NCBI RefSeq assembly: GCF_946151055.1
Contig: NZ_CAMGYZ010000019.1
Coordinates: 17,957 to 81,956 of the forward strand
Direction: 5' to 3'
DNA: 64,000 nt
DNA from: Bacillus sp. Marseille-Q3570
GTDB lineage: Bacteria > Bacillota > Bacilli > Bacillales > Fictibacillaceae
The translations under genes were made by a program, and so were the position numbers. The notes under the pieces are model-generated. The model did not search any database, had not been told where the DNA came from, and saw only the letters and a list, made by a program, of their open reading frames with translations. The first letter of the stretch is position 1. Each line of letters starts with the position of its first letter. Shown here piece after piece: positions 15,342-24,819 of this stretch.

Positions 15342-16787
15342 ATGTCCAACTCCACATCATCTATGGATCAACAATCGATACAGTCCATAATAGGACCTTT
15401 AATAGTAATTGTACTTGGGATGTTTATGGTTGTTCTGGATGCTACAGCTTTGAATGTGATGGTTCCAAGCTTGGTTTCAGATTTTACAAGTTCATACGCC
15501 ACGGTCCAGTGGACAATAACTGCCTATACGTTAGCCCAAGCTGCTGTGGTTCCCATAGCAGGTTGGATGACCGATCGTTTTGGCACCAAGCAGATTTTCC
15601 TCATCAGTATTGCCCTGTTTACAATAGGCTCTCTATTATGTGCCTTATCAGTTACAATCGAACAATTGATTTGGTTTCGTATTGTTCAGGGAGTAGGGGG
15701 CGGAATGGTATTGCCTGTCGCATTCGCTTTCACATATAGGATTGCTCCTCCGGATAAACAGGGTGCTGTTATGGGCATCGTTACAGCCCCTATGTTACTG
15801 GCTCCTGCTTTAGGACCAGTGGTGTCTGGCTGGATGATCGACTTCATCACTTGGCATTGGGTGTTTTTAATCAACATCCCAATAGGAATCCTTGCTGTAT
15901 GTATCGGAGTTTATAAGTTGCCAAAAACTATGAAGCATGACGCTGCTCCCCTTGATAAGTTGGGTATGGTTCTGTCTCCGATCGCTTTTGGAGGGCTGTG
16001 TTTTGGCATTAGTGAAGGGGGGAACAATTGGGGATCTACCTCTACCATTACTGGTCTTTTGGTTGGGGGCGTCGCTCTTATCCTGTTTGTCTTCGTTCAA
16101 TTGAGACGCAAACATCCATTGCTTGAATTGCGAGTGTTCCGTTCATCCAATTTTACACAGGGGATTCTGGTACAGTGGGTAGCTTTTCTCGCTCTTTATG
16201 GCAGTTCGTTTCTTATTCCTCAGTTTTTACAAAATGCAAAGGGATATACCGCGTTCGAAACGGGCCTCACCATGGCAATTGAAGCATTAACATCAGCACT
16301 TGTCATTATGTTTGCAAGTCGTTTATTTGATAAATTCGGGGCTCGGCCACTGGCAATTGCAGGCATGGCCTCAGTAGCCATATCTGCCTGGATTTTCACC
16401 CTTACCACACCTGAAGACGGTATTGGGAAGATCATAATAGCTTTGGTTCTACTTGGGACCGGGGTAGGGCTATCGATGATGCCAATAAATACGCATCTAT
16501 TTCAAAGCGCTCCTAAAAAGTTATCGGGTCGTATTTCTGCATTAACAGGTGCAATGCAGCAAGTGATGTCATCATTTGCAGTGGCAGGATCAGCAACCCT
16601 TCTAATGACGAATCTATCAAATCATTTGAATACCGGTGTCCTCAAACTTGAAGCATGGTCTTTGGCTTTTGGGAATACATTTGTATTCATTATGTCGATA
16701 GCGATAACTGGAACAATACTTGCAATGTTTATCCGTATACCACAACCGGTATTAGAATCGGGTAAAGAGGTGAGTGGATCTCAATGA
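15342..16787 (+). CDS. DHA2-family MFS multidrug efflux transporter
   Basis: A 481-aa protein with about 14 transmembrane segments. MFMVVLDATALNVMVPSL is the DHA2 motif D1 in helix 1 (LD-x-T-x-x-N-V-A-x-P), GWMTDRFGTKQIF is motif A, and LGPVVSGWMIDFITWHWVFLINIPIG is the EmrB/QacA motif C region. Drug/H+ antiport is the expected role. ATG 15342 is chosen because ATAGGAGAG precedes it; 15297 lacks a site. It is divergent from the HxlR regulator. Confidence 0.88.
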   Translation: MSNSTSSMDQQSIQSIIGPLIVIVLGMFMVVLDATALNVMVPSLVSDFTSSYATVQWTITAYTLAQAAVVPIAGWMTDRFGTKQIFLISIALFTIGSLLCALSVTIEQLIWFRIVQGVGGGMVLPVAFAFTYRIAPPDKQGAVMGIVTAPMLLAPALGPVVSGWMIDFITWHWVFLINIPIGILAVCIGVYKLPKTMKHDAAPLDKLGMVLSPIAFGGLCFGISEGGNNWGSTSTITGLLVGGVALILFVFVQLRRKHPLLELRVFRSSNFTQGILVQWVAFLALYGSSFLIPQFLQNAKGYTAFETGLTMAIEALTSALVIMFASRLFDKFGARPLAIAGMASVAISAWIFTLTTPEDGIGKIIIALVLLGTGVGLSMMPINTHLFQSAPKKLSGRISALTGAMQQVMSSFAVAGSATLLMTNLSNHLNTGVLKLEAWSLAFGNTFVFIMSIAITGTILAMFIRIPQPVLESGKEVSGSQ

Positions 16788-17029
16788 ATCAGACACGGTT
16801 TTTCACAAGAAGCATTATGTGGCGCAATTCAAGAAGATTGGATTGCGTCCAATGTTCAGTTATTCCGGGGGGATTGTTGAGAAACCAGGAAGAGTAAAAA
16901 TAGAGATAAATATTGTTTGTGAAATCCTACACTTAAACTAAAGTGGCAGGATTGAGCAATAATGGCGTTACGTAAAAAAGATCAGATCAAAACAACTATT
17001 AAGGCTCGGAACCCACTTCTCATACTCGT

Positions 17030-17323
17030 TTAGAAAAAGAACCCCTGTCTTTCTAAAAAATTCATGACCCAATTCCATATGCTGAGTACGACAATCAGTA
17101 CTAAGGTCAAAGCCATTGCCCCGAATGTAAGATAGCCGAAGATGCGAATGGGTGCCGGAAGTTTTTTCATGTTCACTTTGGAAAGGTTTTTGGTTGGATA
17201 CCCTTCAATACGACCGAGATGGTCCATCGCATCGTTATATGCTGTTGAGTTGCCGTCTCTGCTTCGGTACTGTTCCAATCGCTTTTATGTTCGCTTTTTG
17301 ACCTTTTCTAATTCCTTCTCCAA
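17030..17323 (-). pseudogene. Small membrane protein gene interrupted by in-frame TAA
   Basis: AAGGAGGT (17338-17331) and TTG 17323 open a frame that reads MEKELEKVKKRT, then TAA at 17287-17285, then continues in the same frame KRLEQYRSRDGNSTAYNDAM and onward for 80+ residues to a transmembrane helix near the C-terminus (about YLTFGAMALTLVLIVVLSIW). The downstream part alone (17278 on) has no ribosome binding site, so the gene is probably broken by one nonsense change. The function of the intact form is unknown. Confidence 0.6.
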
Positions 17324-17704
17324 GGTGGATACCTCCTTATGTATGGAACACCCCTCAAAGAGGGAGGTATTGCCTTACTTTTTACTCAATTAATCACGGA
17401 CTCGAACGTTTGCCAAGCTTAATTCACAGCCAGTTTATCATCTTTTGAAATTCAGTCTACCATATAATGTAAGGATCTTTATGATTCATTAAACTTGTCT
17501 TCTCATACAATAAGAAAAATAACTACGTTCATTATACGGAGCCTATGGAATATTTCCTTCTTGAACGACGTTATTCTAGAAAGGGACAAGCAGCCGCCTT
17601 GGGTTTCTTCAAAGCATCTTCGGCAAAAGGTTAGTTAAAAATCAATATCAATCTAATGTATAATTAGAATATATGATTATTTGTATTATAGGGGTTGGTG
17701 CAAT
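17324..17704 (+). other. Intergenic region without a supported gene
   Basis: I see no conserved ORF or clear hairpin here apart from AT-rich sequence likely to hold the promoter of the DUF1772 gene. Confidence 0.5.
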
Positions 17705-18157
17705 TTGGATATTTTAGGTTTTATTACTATTATGATAGCAGGTTTCACTGCCTGTGCAGAGTTTACTTCCTACGCTTTAGTACATCCAGTTATTCGTCAA
17801 TTACCTCAAAAGCAACATATACGTTTTGAACAAGGTTCACTGAAAACATATGGACTTATTATGCCAGTATTTATGCCCCTAAGTGTTATTCTTACCTTGT
17901 CCTTCGCACTATTTGCTAAAGAAGTTGGAGGTATTGAATTAATAAGTCGTTTTTCCTCTGCTGGAATGTTCATTTTGGCAACAATAATAACTATTAGATA
18001 TAACGTTCCTCTTAATAAGGCAGTCAAAGAGTGGGATGCAGAAAATCCACCCACTGATTGGAAGGTGATAAGAAAACGATGGATGTTCTTTCAATCTATT
18101 CGTTCTTGGTTGCTTCTTATCGGCTTCGTGTTACTTTGTTTCTCAGTTACAATTTGA
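17705..18157 (+). CDS. DUF1772 (anthrone-oxygenase-like) membrane protein
   Basis: A 150-aa protein with four hydrophobic segments. The pattern FTACAEFTSYALVHPVIRQLP near the N-terminus and RYNVPLNKAVKEWD (about 98-111) is typical of DUF1772, whose better-known members include fungal anthrone oxygenases; bacterial roles are unknown. TTG 17705 with AGGGGTTGG upstream is preferred to 17681. It converges on the EamA gene. Confidence 0.65.
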   Translation: MDILGFITIMIAGFTACAEFTSYALVHPVIRQLPQKQHIRFEQGSLKTYGLIMPVFMPLSVILTLSFALFAKEVGGIELISRFSSAGMFILATIITIRYNVPLNKAVKEWDAENPPTDWKVIRKRWMFFQSIRSWLLLIGFVLLCFSVTI

Positions 18158-18225
18158 TTATTATTGAAATGGATTAACTTTTTTTACATAAATAATTTGA
18201 ATTCGTTTACTGGAAATAAACTTTC

Positions 18226-19095
18226 TCAGTCGGACTGCTTCACACTAAGTACGGTGATCGTAACCAGGATGAGTACCATTCCAAGAAGTTGAATGGTGGT
18301 CAAATGATCTCCGATAAGCAGAACGCCAAATAATGAAGCTGTCACTGGCTCTACCATAGCGACCATCGAAGCAGTTGTAGGGGCAGTCCACCGAATGCCA
18401 ATCACATAAAATATAAATGAAATTCCAGCCCCCACGATCCCTAATAGAAGAAACCATCCTATGTCGCTTGACGTCAACACACTAGCTGCTTCATCATTGT
18501 CCGTAAAAAGAAAAAGGATGAGACAAAATGAAAAAAAGGCGATGGTTAAGGTGATCTGCGGCCTTCCGATTGAAGAGGCATTTTTAAACCCGAATATAAA
18601 CAATGCATAGGAAAGGCCGGCAGCAAGCCCCGCTGTAGCTCCTAGAAAACTCACTGAAATCGAATCGGTGTTGTAGGCACCTGTAAGAAGGATAATCCCC
18701 ATAAGTACACCAGAAATGCACCCCCACTTAAACCAGGTCGAACGTTCTAGTCTTAATAAAAAGGAGATTAAAAGGACGAACACAGGTGCGGTATACATTA
18801 AAGTAGCGGCAACAGCAATGCTTGAGGCTTGGATACTGAGAAAATAAAAAGTGAAATTTCCAGCAACACCAACACCCGCCAATAAGGACCATATGTATAA
18901 ACGAGTAGAGAAGATCCAATTTTGTCTAAAGCGAAAGAGGAACCACGCGAAAAAACATATAAAACCAACAGCCCCTCGGTAAAGGGAAATCACAATAGGA
19001 TTCCAGCCCTTGTTCATTAAAATATCGGCAATTCCCCCACTAATGCCCCAGCATATAGCGGCTAGCATAACCAAGCCTACACCTGCAAATCTCAT
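18226..19095 (-). CDS. EamA/DMT-family transporter
   Basis: A 289-aa membrane protein with ten predicted helices in two EamA repeats. The first starts GLVMLAAICWGISGGIADILMNKG, and the second ends FFLLGIVGAGISFIFYVIGIRW and MVEPVTASLFGVLLIGDHLTTIQLLGMVLI. The drug/metabolite superfamily usually exports amino acids or small metabolites. No regulator is linked. Substrate unknown. Confidence 0.85.
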   Translation of the reverse strand: MRFAGVGLVMLAAICWGISGGIADILMNKGWNPIVISLYRGAVGFICFFAWFLFRFRQNWIFSTRLYIWSLLAGVGVAGNFTFYFLSIQASSIAVAATLMYTAPVFVLLISFLLRLERSTWFKWGCISGVLMGIILLTGAYNTDSISVSFLGATAGLAAGLSYALFIFGFKNASSIGRPQITLTIAFFSFCLILFLFTDNDEAASVLTSSDIGWFLLLGIVGAGISFIFYVIGIRWTAPTTASMVAMVEPVTASLFGVLLIGDHLTTIQLLGMVLILVTITVLSVKQSD

Positions 19096-19622
19096 CGTGT
19101 GCCTCCTAAAGATACGTAATGGTACGAATTTTGATCACGCTATTAGAAAAGAAATCAAACGTAACCTTAATAAAGTAAATCCAAGGGCCAATCAATCCTC
19201 TTTACGTTCCTGATCAAACATAAGTTTTTTAAAAAGGGTGTAGATGGTAATTCCTTTAATTTCTCTTAACTAAACCTGAGTCAGCTCGCATGCAATTTGA
19301 AAGGATGAAACTTTACGATCAAGGGGGAAAGGTGAATACAGTGAAGGTCAATATTACTGACAGCTTCAAAGTTATTTCAATTTCGAGTTTTCAACAAGGG
19401 CGATTATTCAATAGAGCATGCGCTTTTATTGTGTATAAACAAATCCATCAAAGCGTTCATTCAGCTCTGATGAATTTGTTTCTGCCTCTCATTGTTTTAA
19501 GTCTCGAGGTTGGTGAGAGCTTGCCTTGGCTTCAAGTCTTCACAAACGGGGGGCGATTTGGGAAGAAAACCTGATCATTTTAGAACTGTTACACGTTCAT
19601 TAAAGATAAATGGACGATGTAG
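19096..19622 (+). other. Intergenic region, no convincing gene
   Basis: An open frame at 19290-19574 lacks a plausible start signal and protein-like composition. A long inverted repeat AAACAAAT-C-CATC / GATG-A-ATTTGTTT spans about 19439-19483 without a T-tract. Confidence 0.5.
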
Positions 19623-20177
19623 ATGAAACAACCGAAAATTATCGAAACGAAACGACTTAAGCTGGTTCCCATATCAATAGAGCATAGAGATCAATTATTT
19701 ACAGTTTATAGCGATAAAGAAACAACTCACTATGTTCCAAGAGAAACCCATTTGACATTATCTGAAACAGAAACACTAATAAACAGACTTCTGGATCAAA
19801 TGGTTGAAAATAAAGCGATAGTTTATTCAATCATAAACAAAGATAACCAGTATATTATTGGAACTTCGGGTTTGTACATTTTGAATTTGGAACATAGAAG
19901 AGCTTCAGTAGGAGCAGTTATTCGTAGTAACTACTGGAGTAAAGGTTACGTAACAGAGGCATTAGAAAAATTGATTGACATCGGTTTTAATGAGTTTGAT
20001 TTAATTAGAATAGAAGGAATGTGTATGCATACGAACAAAGCATCAGAAAAGGTAATGAAAAAGCTGGGAATGACATACGAAGGTACATTAAGAAGTGATG
20101 TGTTTGTCAAAGGAAACAGTTATGATTCAAAGGTCTATTCGATACTGAAAAACGAGTTTGCTAAAAAAAATGTGTGA
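19623..20177 (+). CDS. GNAT acetyltransferase, RimJ/RimL type
   Basis: A 184-aa protein. IETKRLKLVPISIEHRDQLF is the usual first strand of RimJ/RimL-like N-acetyltransferases, and GAVIRSNYWSKGYVTEALEKLIDIGFNEF contains the acetyl-CoA-binding motif A (here R-x-x-Y-W-x-K-G-Y). NKASEKVMKKLGMTYEGTLR is the C-terminal motif. It could acetylate a ribosomal protein N-terminus, an amino acid or a drug. The ribosome binding site is weak. Confidence 0.82.
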   Translation: MKQPKIIETKRLKLVPISIEHRDQLFTVYSDKETTHYVPRETHLTLSETETLINRLLDQMVENKAIVYSIINKDNQYIIGTSGLYILNLEHRRASVGAVIRSNYWSKGYVTEALEKLIDIGFNEFDLIRIEGMCMHTNKASEKVMKKLGMTYEGTLRSDVFVKGNSYDSKVYSILKNEFAKKNV

Positions 20178-20303
20178 TTCGGTAACAGTATTTATTAAGG
20201 ATCGAGTAAGCATTTCTGTAATAAGCCATTCCGCAATCGGGGACCAATTCTAAAGTATTGGATTGCGCTAGTAAGCTGATTCTTGGGTATGAATGAGATG
20301 ATA

Positions 20304-20340
20304 AAAAAGCATGAATCGTAGATATCGATTCATGCTTTTT
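20304..20340. terminator. Terminator of the subtilisin gene
   Basis: A 15-bp perfect stem (20304-20318 with 20326-20340) with A and T ends, 10 bp beyond the protease stop. Confidence 0.9.
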
Positions 20341-20349
20341 ACTTACTTA

Positions 20350-21498
20350 TTATCTTGTCGCTGCGTACACATCGATTACGCCGTTACCATAATAGAAGGA
20401 ATCTCCAAGGGGTATGGCGGTATCATTAAGTTTTTGACGAACATCTACATTTGATAACCCAGGGTTACCTGCAAAGATAAGAGCAGCTGCTCCAGCCACG
20501 TGAGGAGAAGCCATAGAGGTTCCATTATAGCTGTCATAGCTATTACCTGGGACAGAGCTTAAAATGTTGACACCTGGAGCCATTACTTCCAGCTCAGATC
20601 CTACGCTTGAGAACGATGCGCGGTTGTTGCTGGAATCTACTGCACCAACTGCCATTACAGAAGCATATTTTGCCGGATAGCCGATGGTGTTCCGTTTGCC
20701 TCTTGTTCCAGAATTTCCAGCTGCTGCAACGACTAACACACCTGAGTTGTAAGCGTTGTCATTAGCATCTTTAAGTGCAGTTGAACCAGAACTGCCTCCT
20801 AAACTCATATTGATTACATCCATGTTGTTGGCCACTGCCCACTCAATTCCTTGAATAATTCCGCTGTAAGTTCCGCTGCCAGAGCTGTCTAGTACTTTTA
20901 CGGCATATAGACTAGCTGAATGTGCAACACCAATGACGCCAACGGTATTATTCAGTCCAGCAACTGTACCTGCAACGTGCGTCCCATGACCATTGCCGTC
21001 TGAAAAGGGATCAGGCTCACCAGAGACGAAGCTCGCTCCGCCGCTCACGTTAAGATCTTCGTGGTTAGCGTCGATGCCTGTATCTAAAACAGCAACTTTA
21101 ACACCAGAGCCAGTGTTACCAGTCGCATGAACTTGATCTGCTTTTATGTGGGGAATGCCCCATGGCGTTGTTTGTCCAATTGCATAAGCCATCTGGTCTT
21201 CTTCAACATAAGACACATTAGGGTTCTTCTTAAGAGCTTCAGCCGCTTTTTCAGGCAAGGAAACAAGCATAGTATCCATGAATTTATACTGATGCTTAAC
21301 CTGTCCTCCTAATTTTTTTATGTTATTGATCTGAGCTGTTTGAATATCTGATTTAAAACCAACGAGGAAGTCTTTCGGTCCTTTGTCTACCGATGCGGCA
21401 GATGCAGACGGTGCAGAGAAATGTAAGTTTCCAACCAATAAGGATAGAACTAGAACCAGGCTGAATACAGCACTTAATGTTCTTAATGTAGCTTTCAT
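20350..21498 (-). CDS. Secreted subtilisin-family serine protease
   Basis: A 382-aa pre-pro-protease, the usual subtilisin length. The order is signal peptide with AXA-type end (SAPSASA, about residue 34), I9 propeptide to about residue 105, then the S8 domain starting near [11 protein letters not shown]. The catalytic triad is Asp139 (VLDTGID), His171 (NGHGTHVAG) and Ser328 ([12 protein letters not shown]); oxyanion Asn sits in AAAGNSG. It degrades extracellular protein for nutrition. ATG 21498 is chosen because GGAGGA stands 6 nt before it. Closest in layout to AprE/alkaline proteases, but aprE orthology is not proven. Confidence 0.93.
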   Translation of the reverse strand: MKATLRTLSAVFSLVLVLSLLVGNLHFSAPSASAASVDKGPKDFLVGFKSDIQTAQINNIKKLGGQVKHQYKFMDTMLVSLPEKAAEALKKNPNVSYVEEDQMAYAIGQTTPWGIPHIKADQVHATGNTGSGVKVAVLDTGIDANHEDLNVSGGASFVSGEPDPFSDGNGHGTHVAGTVAGLNNTVGVIGVAHSASLYAVKVLDSSGSGTYSGIIQGIEWAVANNMDVINMSLGGSSGSTALKDANDNAYNSGVLVVAAAGNSGTRGKRNTIGYPAKYASVMAVGAVDSSNNRASFSSVGSELEVMAPGVNILSSVPGNSYDSYNGTSMASPHVAGAAALIFAGNPGLSNVDVRQKLNDTAIPLGDSFYYGNGVIDVYAATR

Positions 21499-21852
21499 TC
21501 CTTTTCCTCCAATCATGTTTTTAAAACTTTTAATAATCAAACTATGTGCTCGTGGTGCTCAGGTCCCGGGCCCCTCATATGTATGTCAGAAAAGTTAGAC
21601 TATTATTAATTTAATAGTACCATGAACCTAAAGATAACAATATTGGGAAATATTTGGTCACGAACTGGGGTTAAAAAGGTAAAAAAACACCTTACTTTCC
21701 CAATCAACAAGCTCCAAAATTAGTGTTATAATAAAAGTTTTGTGTTTAATTAAACAAGGTTTGTAGTAATGGCTGTCATGGTTTAAAAATAAGAATTTTT
21801 TTATTCTGTTTGGAAAAATTAAAATAGGAGTGAAATAGTAAGGAGGTAAAAA
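21499..21852 (+). other. Divergent intergenic region
   Basis: Separates the protease (minus) and DUF3231 (plus) genes. It contains GTCCCGGGCCCC near 21571 and AT-rich promoter-like sequence; no gene or clear operator is recognised. Confidence 0.5.
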
Positions 21853-22404
21853 ATGTCTAACCCTTTTGAAGCAGCTTGGAATACTTTAAAAACATTAGTC
21901 GATGATGAACCTAAAAACCCTCTGCATGTTGGAGAAGTGACGGGTGTCTGGACATACTTAGCCGTAATAAATGAAGCAATTAGATATGAAGAAATAGGTC
22001 TCAATACAACTACTGATAATGATTTAAAAGAACTATTGAAAGACGCTAAAAAACTGTGTGAAAGCCAGTCCCAAAGGCTATCTGATTTTATGCAAAAAGA
22101 GGGGATCCCCCTTCCACCTAGCCCACCAAAAAAGCCTATTTCTGATTCAAATGAAATTCCACTTGGATCAAAACTGACAGATGATGAGATTGCAAATGGT
22201 GTATCTTTAAAAATTGCGACTGCTGCCGTTGAGTGTGCAATGGCCAATTCACAAACAATCCGGACAGATGTAGGTATCATATGGACAGAGTTTTATACTG
22301 AAATGCTAACGTTTGGGGCTACCACTAAAACATTGTTAAGGAAAAGAGGTTGGCTGAAAGTCCCACCTTATTACTCTCCACCAGGGTTACCAAAACAAAA
22401 CTAA
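21853..22404 (+). CDS. DUF3231 family protein
   Basis: A 183-aa helical protein with a perfect AAGGAGGT site. NPLHVGEVTGVWTYLAVINEAIRYEEIGLNTTTD and the mid-protein GIPLPPSPPKKP with following SNEIPLGSKLTDDEIA are DUF3231 hallmarks: a four-helix, ferritin-like fold found in spore-forming Bacillales, sometimes called spore coat/hydrophobic-type proteins. A paralogue is encoded at 41546-42064 beside the manganese catalase. Function unknown, possibly spore-linked. Confidence 0.8.
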   Translation: MSNPFEAAWNTLKTLVDDEPKNPLHVGEVTGVWTYLAVINEAIRYEEIGLNTTTDNDLKELLKDAKKLCESQSQRLSDFMQKEGIPLPPSPPKKPISDSNEIPLGSKLTDDEIANGVSLKIATAAVECAMANSQTIRTDVGIIWTEFYTEMLTFGATTKTLLRKRGWLKVPPYYSPPGLPKQN

Positions 22405-22714
22405 AACCAACATAAAGGGTAATTCTAAGTTTGGTTAATTGAAAACTCTCCTTGTAAAAGAGAATCCAGTTATAATGATCGGGCTGGATTTATTTTTATT
22501 CAGGCTCTGATAACGGACATTTCTGTAGTTCTTGTGTATTCATCAAACTTCAGTAAATGGTGCATCTAAAAGAGGAAGATGGTGTAGTTTGAAAGAAAGA
22601 TGTGCCTTTTTGAAAAGGGTACATTGTTTCACCCCTTTGGATAATGGACTAAAGGGGTGTTTTTATGTCTAAAAGGTAGGTCACTGCTTATTCGCCCAAA
22701 AAGTGTAATCTCTT
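22405..22714 (+). other. Intergenic region with two terminator-like hairpins
   Basis: AATCCAG / CTGGATT followed by TATTTTTATT (about 22463-22500) would end the DUF3231 gene. ACCCCTTT / AAAGGGGT followed by GTTTTTA (22631-22664) is a second hairpin. Confidence 0.65.
22631..22664 (+). terminator. Rho-independent terminator
   Basis: An 8-bp perfect stem with 12-nt loop and T-tract. Confidence 0.7.
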
Positions 22715-23650
22715 TTATAAACCTTCTAACATTTCTTCTGGCACTTCCCTTACCTTGATATCCTCACCAAGGAAAAGCAGCCAATTTGTCATTTCGGTCA
22801 TTTCTTCGGGCTTATTGACATTGATGAAAGTCTTTAGAATGGCTGTGGTCTGGTATGGATTCGTATAGGAAATTGAAACTTTTATAGGGTGGTATTTCTT
22901 GAACTGGGATAACGCTTTTGGACCAAGTTCAAGGACAAGGTTGGTTTCTTCTTCCTGCTTCCTTAGTTTTTCTGAAATTTTCTTCTTACTCAATCTTTTT
23001 TTCGTCGGATAGGGTTCGACATCGATGAGATGGTCGACAGGGAAAATTTGCTTCTTTTCTTCCTTCAAATCATAGCCTTCAATCAACCAAAAGCTTTTTT
23101 CATGATAGAGATGCAAGAGATAGATTGGATATGACTTTATCACCTTCTCTTCTTTGATGGTGATCAATAAATAGCGATCCGAAAGAAGGATTTGGATGAG
23201 TTTTTCTAGTATGGGATGGGGGAGGTCTGTAAGGTCAAGCAGGTCGGGATTATGGGGGTTGGTCCCTGCAAAAAGCAAGATCTGATTTAAGAGGACAAGG
23301 TCATCTTGCTGGGTTTCTGAGATAAGGCCAAGTAATTTTTCAGCTAAAGACTGACGACTCTTCAGATAGGGGAGTTGTTGATTTCTTGTGGCCATAAACG
23401 CAATAAAAAGAGCTTTGACCTCACTATCGGTAAAGTGGACATCGGGCAGGACAGAGTTGGGCATGACAAAATAACCCCCATCCCTTCCAACTTCAGCGAC
23501 AAGTGGCATGCCCATGGACTCGATTTCCCTGATATCTCGAATAGCTGTCGAGCGAGAGATGTTGAATTCTTGCATGATTTCAGAAATTGTAAAGTGGGCG
23601 CGGTTGTTGATATAACGCATGATGGTATTGATCCGTTCAACTTTTTTCAT
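22715..23650 (-). CDS. YafY-type HTH/WYL transcriptional regulator
   Basis: A 311-aa regulator. Residues 1-60 form a winged helix (INTIMRYINNRAHFTISEIMQEFNISRSTAIRDIREIESMGMPL). Residues about 145-215 form the WYL ligand domain (SFWLIEGYDLKEEKKQIFPVDHLIDVE), and a WCX-like tail ends the protein. It is divergent from a GyrI-like gene 110 bp away, which it probably controls; such pairs are common in Bacilli. Confidence 0.85.
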   Translation of the reverse strand: MKKVERINTIMRYINNRAHFTISEIMQEFNISRSTAIRDIREIESMGMPLVAEVGRDGGYFVMPNSVLPDVHFTDSEVKALFIAFMATRNQQLPYLKSRQSLAEKLLGLISETQQDDLVLLNQILLFAGTNPHNPDLLDLTDLPHPILEKLIQILLSDRYLLITIKEEKVIKSYPIYLLHLYHEKSFWLIEGYDLKEEKKQIFPVDHLIDVEPYPTKKRLSKKKISEKLRKQEEETNLVLELGPKALSQFKKYHPIKVSISYTNPYQTTAILKTFINVNKPEEMTEMTNWLLFLGEDIKVREVPEEMLEGL

Positions 23651-23759
23651 CGGAGCTCCTAAACAGTATCATTTTTTGACATGGTTTAAGATTATGATAT
23701 ACCTATCAAGTGATGAAAACAATCATTTGATAAATCTAAAAAAGAGGAAGGTTTTGAAC

Positions 23760-24239
23760 ATGGCAAATTATACCCTTGAAGAAAAAGACAGCTTTACCGT
23801 TATCGGATTAGGGACAGAGATCAAGAGCGATTACACAGACTTTGCTGGGGTGAACAAGGAAAAGGCAGATTTCTGGCAAGCCGTCAATGAAGATGGAAGA
23901 CTTGATCATTTAAAGTCCATCGCAGAAAATGACTACATTTTTGCCGTGAACGAAGCGGTGAATAACAAGATGATGCATTATGCTGGCGTCATGACTGAGG
24001 CATCGGCACCAGAAGAAGCCAGAGTGATCCAATTTCCTAAAGGGGAATACCTGGTTGTCAAAGGGAAAGGGAAGACGGCTGATGAACTGAATAATACGCT
24101 TACTGGCATTGCCTTTGGTCAAGTGTTGCCAAAAGTAGCGGATTTTTCCTATGTTGGCGGTCCGAATGCATCGGTTGAGATGGGGCAGCGAAACGGCTTG
24201 GTTTTTGGTGAAATGTGGATTCCAGTTGTCAGGAAATAA
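23760..24239 (+). CDS. GyrI-like effector-binding domain protein
   Basis: A 159-aa stand-alone GyrI/AraC-effector-binding fold: SFTVIGLGTEIKS, then FWQAVNEDGRLDHLKSIAEND and the FPKGEYLVVKGKGKTADELNNTLTGIAFGQVLP half with the usual (G/A)EY(A/L)V core. These proteins bind small molecules, and some hydrolyse cyclopropanoid drugs. ATG 23760 follows GAGGAAGG. It forms an operon with the next gene (23-nt gap) and is divergent from the WYL regulator. Confidence 0.78.
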   Translation: MANYTLEEKDSFTVIGLGTEIKSDYTDFAGVNKEKADFWQAVNEDGRLDHLKSIAENDYIFAVNEAVNNKMMHYAGVMTEASAPEEARVIQFPKGEYLVVKGKGKTADELNNTLTGIAFGQVLPKVADFSYVGGPNASVEMGQRNGLVFGEMWIPVVRK

Positions 24240-24262
24240 ACAGAGTAAAGGGAGAGATGGAA

Positions 24263-24727
24263 ATGTCCTATGCTGTTGATTTTAAAAATGTGTCTGCGGT
24301 TGGTTTAGAGTCTTCACCAGTGGAGGCAGCGCTTGCTGGTTTACGTGCGAATGAGGCCCGGTACTTCATGAACAAATATAAGCATGAATTTACGGTTGTG
24401 CCAGCTAGCGAAAGCCAGGAGACCCTTGATTATGTAAACCGGATTTTGAAAGAAGAACGAGATATTGAGTTTGCGGCAAAACCTTTGGAAACATCACGTT
24501 TTCAAGTGAAAAATATCAAATTTGCCTACGTCTTTTATGAGGACGGTCTTGGGGTTAATGTCATGTATACAGTTGATGACCCTAAGAAACGAGCAGTGGG
24601 TTTTAAGCTTTCTGAGGGGATGGAGATCCCAAAGGAATTAGATGGGAATTTCAAGTTTGCCAGGCAGAAGTCTAAACTAGCTGGAACAATCCGGGGCTCC
24701 TTTTTTGTAATTAAAGGCGAATATTGA
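24263..24727 (+). CDS. Conserved-looking protein, unknown function
   Basis: A 154-aa soluble protein. The N-terminus MSYAVDFKNVSAVGLESSPV is followed by mixed alpha/beta sequence; I recognise no domain. ATG 24263 is chosen over 24257 because GGGAGAG is then well spaced. It lies 23 nt after the GyrI-like gene and ends at a strong terminator, so it is the second gene of that operon and likely shares its control by the WYL regulator. Confidence 0.6.
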   Translation: MSYAVDFKNVSAVGLESSPVEAALAGLRANEARYFMNKYKHEFTVVPASESQETLDYVNRILKEERDIEFAAKPLETSRFQVKNIKFAYVFYEDGLGVNVMYTVDDPKKRAVGFKLSEGMEIPKELDGNFKFARQKSKLAGTIRGSFFVIKGEY

Positions 24728-24733
24728 AGTAAG

Positions 24734-24763
24734 AAAGAGCTCTGATACTGAGCTCTTTTTCTT
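24734..24763 (+). terminator. Rho-independent terminator
   Basis: AAAGAGCTC (24734-24742) pairs with GAGCTCTTT (24750-24758), followed by TTCTT. Confidence 0.88.
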
Positions 24764-24819
24764 GTGAATTCATACCCGACTCTGCTTGGGAAAAATGTAT
24801 GATTTATATCCCTCGAAAC

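Noticed and set aside
19290..19574. 94-aa ORF
   Set aside because: No usable start signal, unlikely composition and no recognisable similarity; it also covers an inverted repeat.
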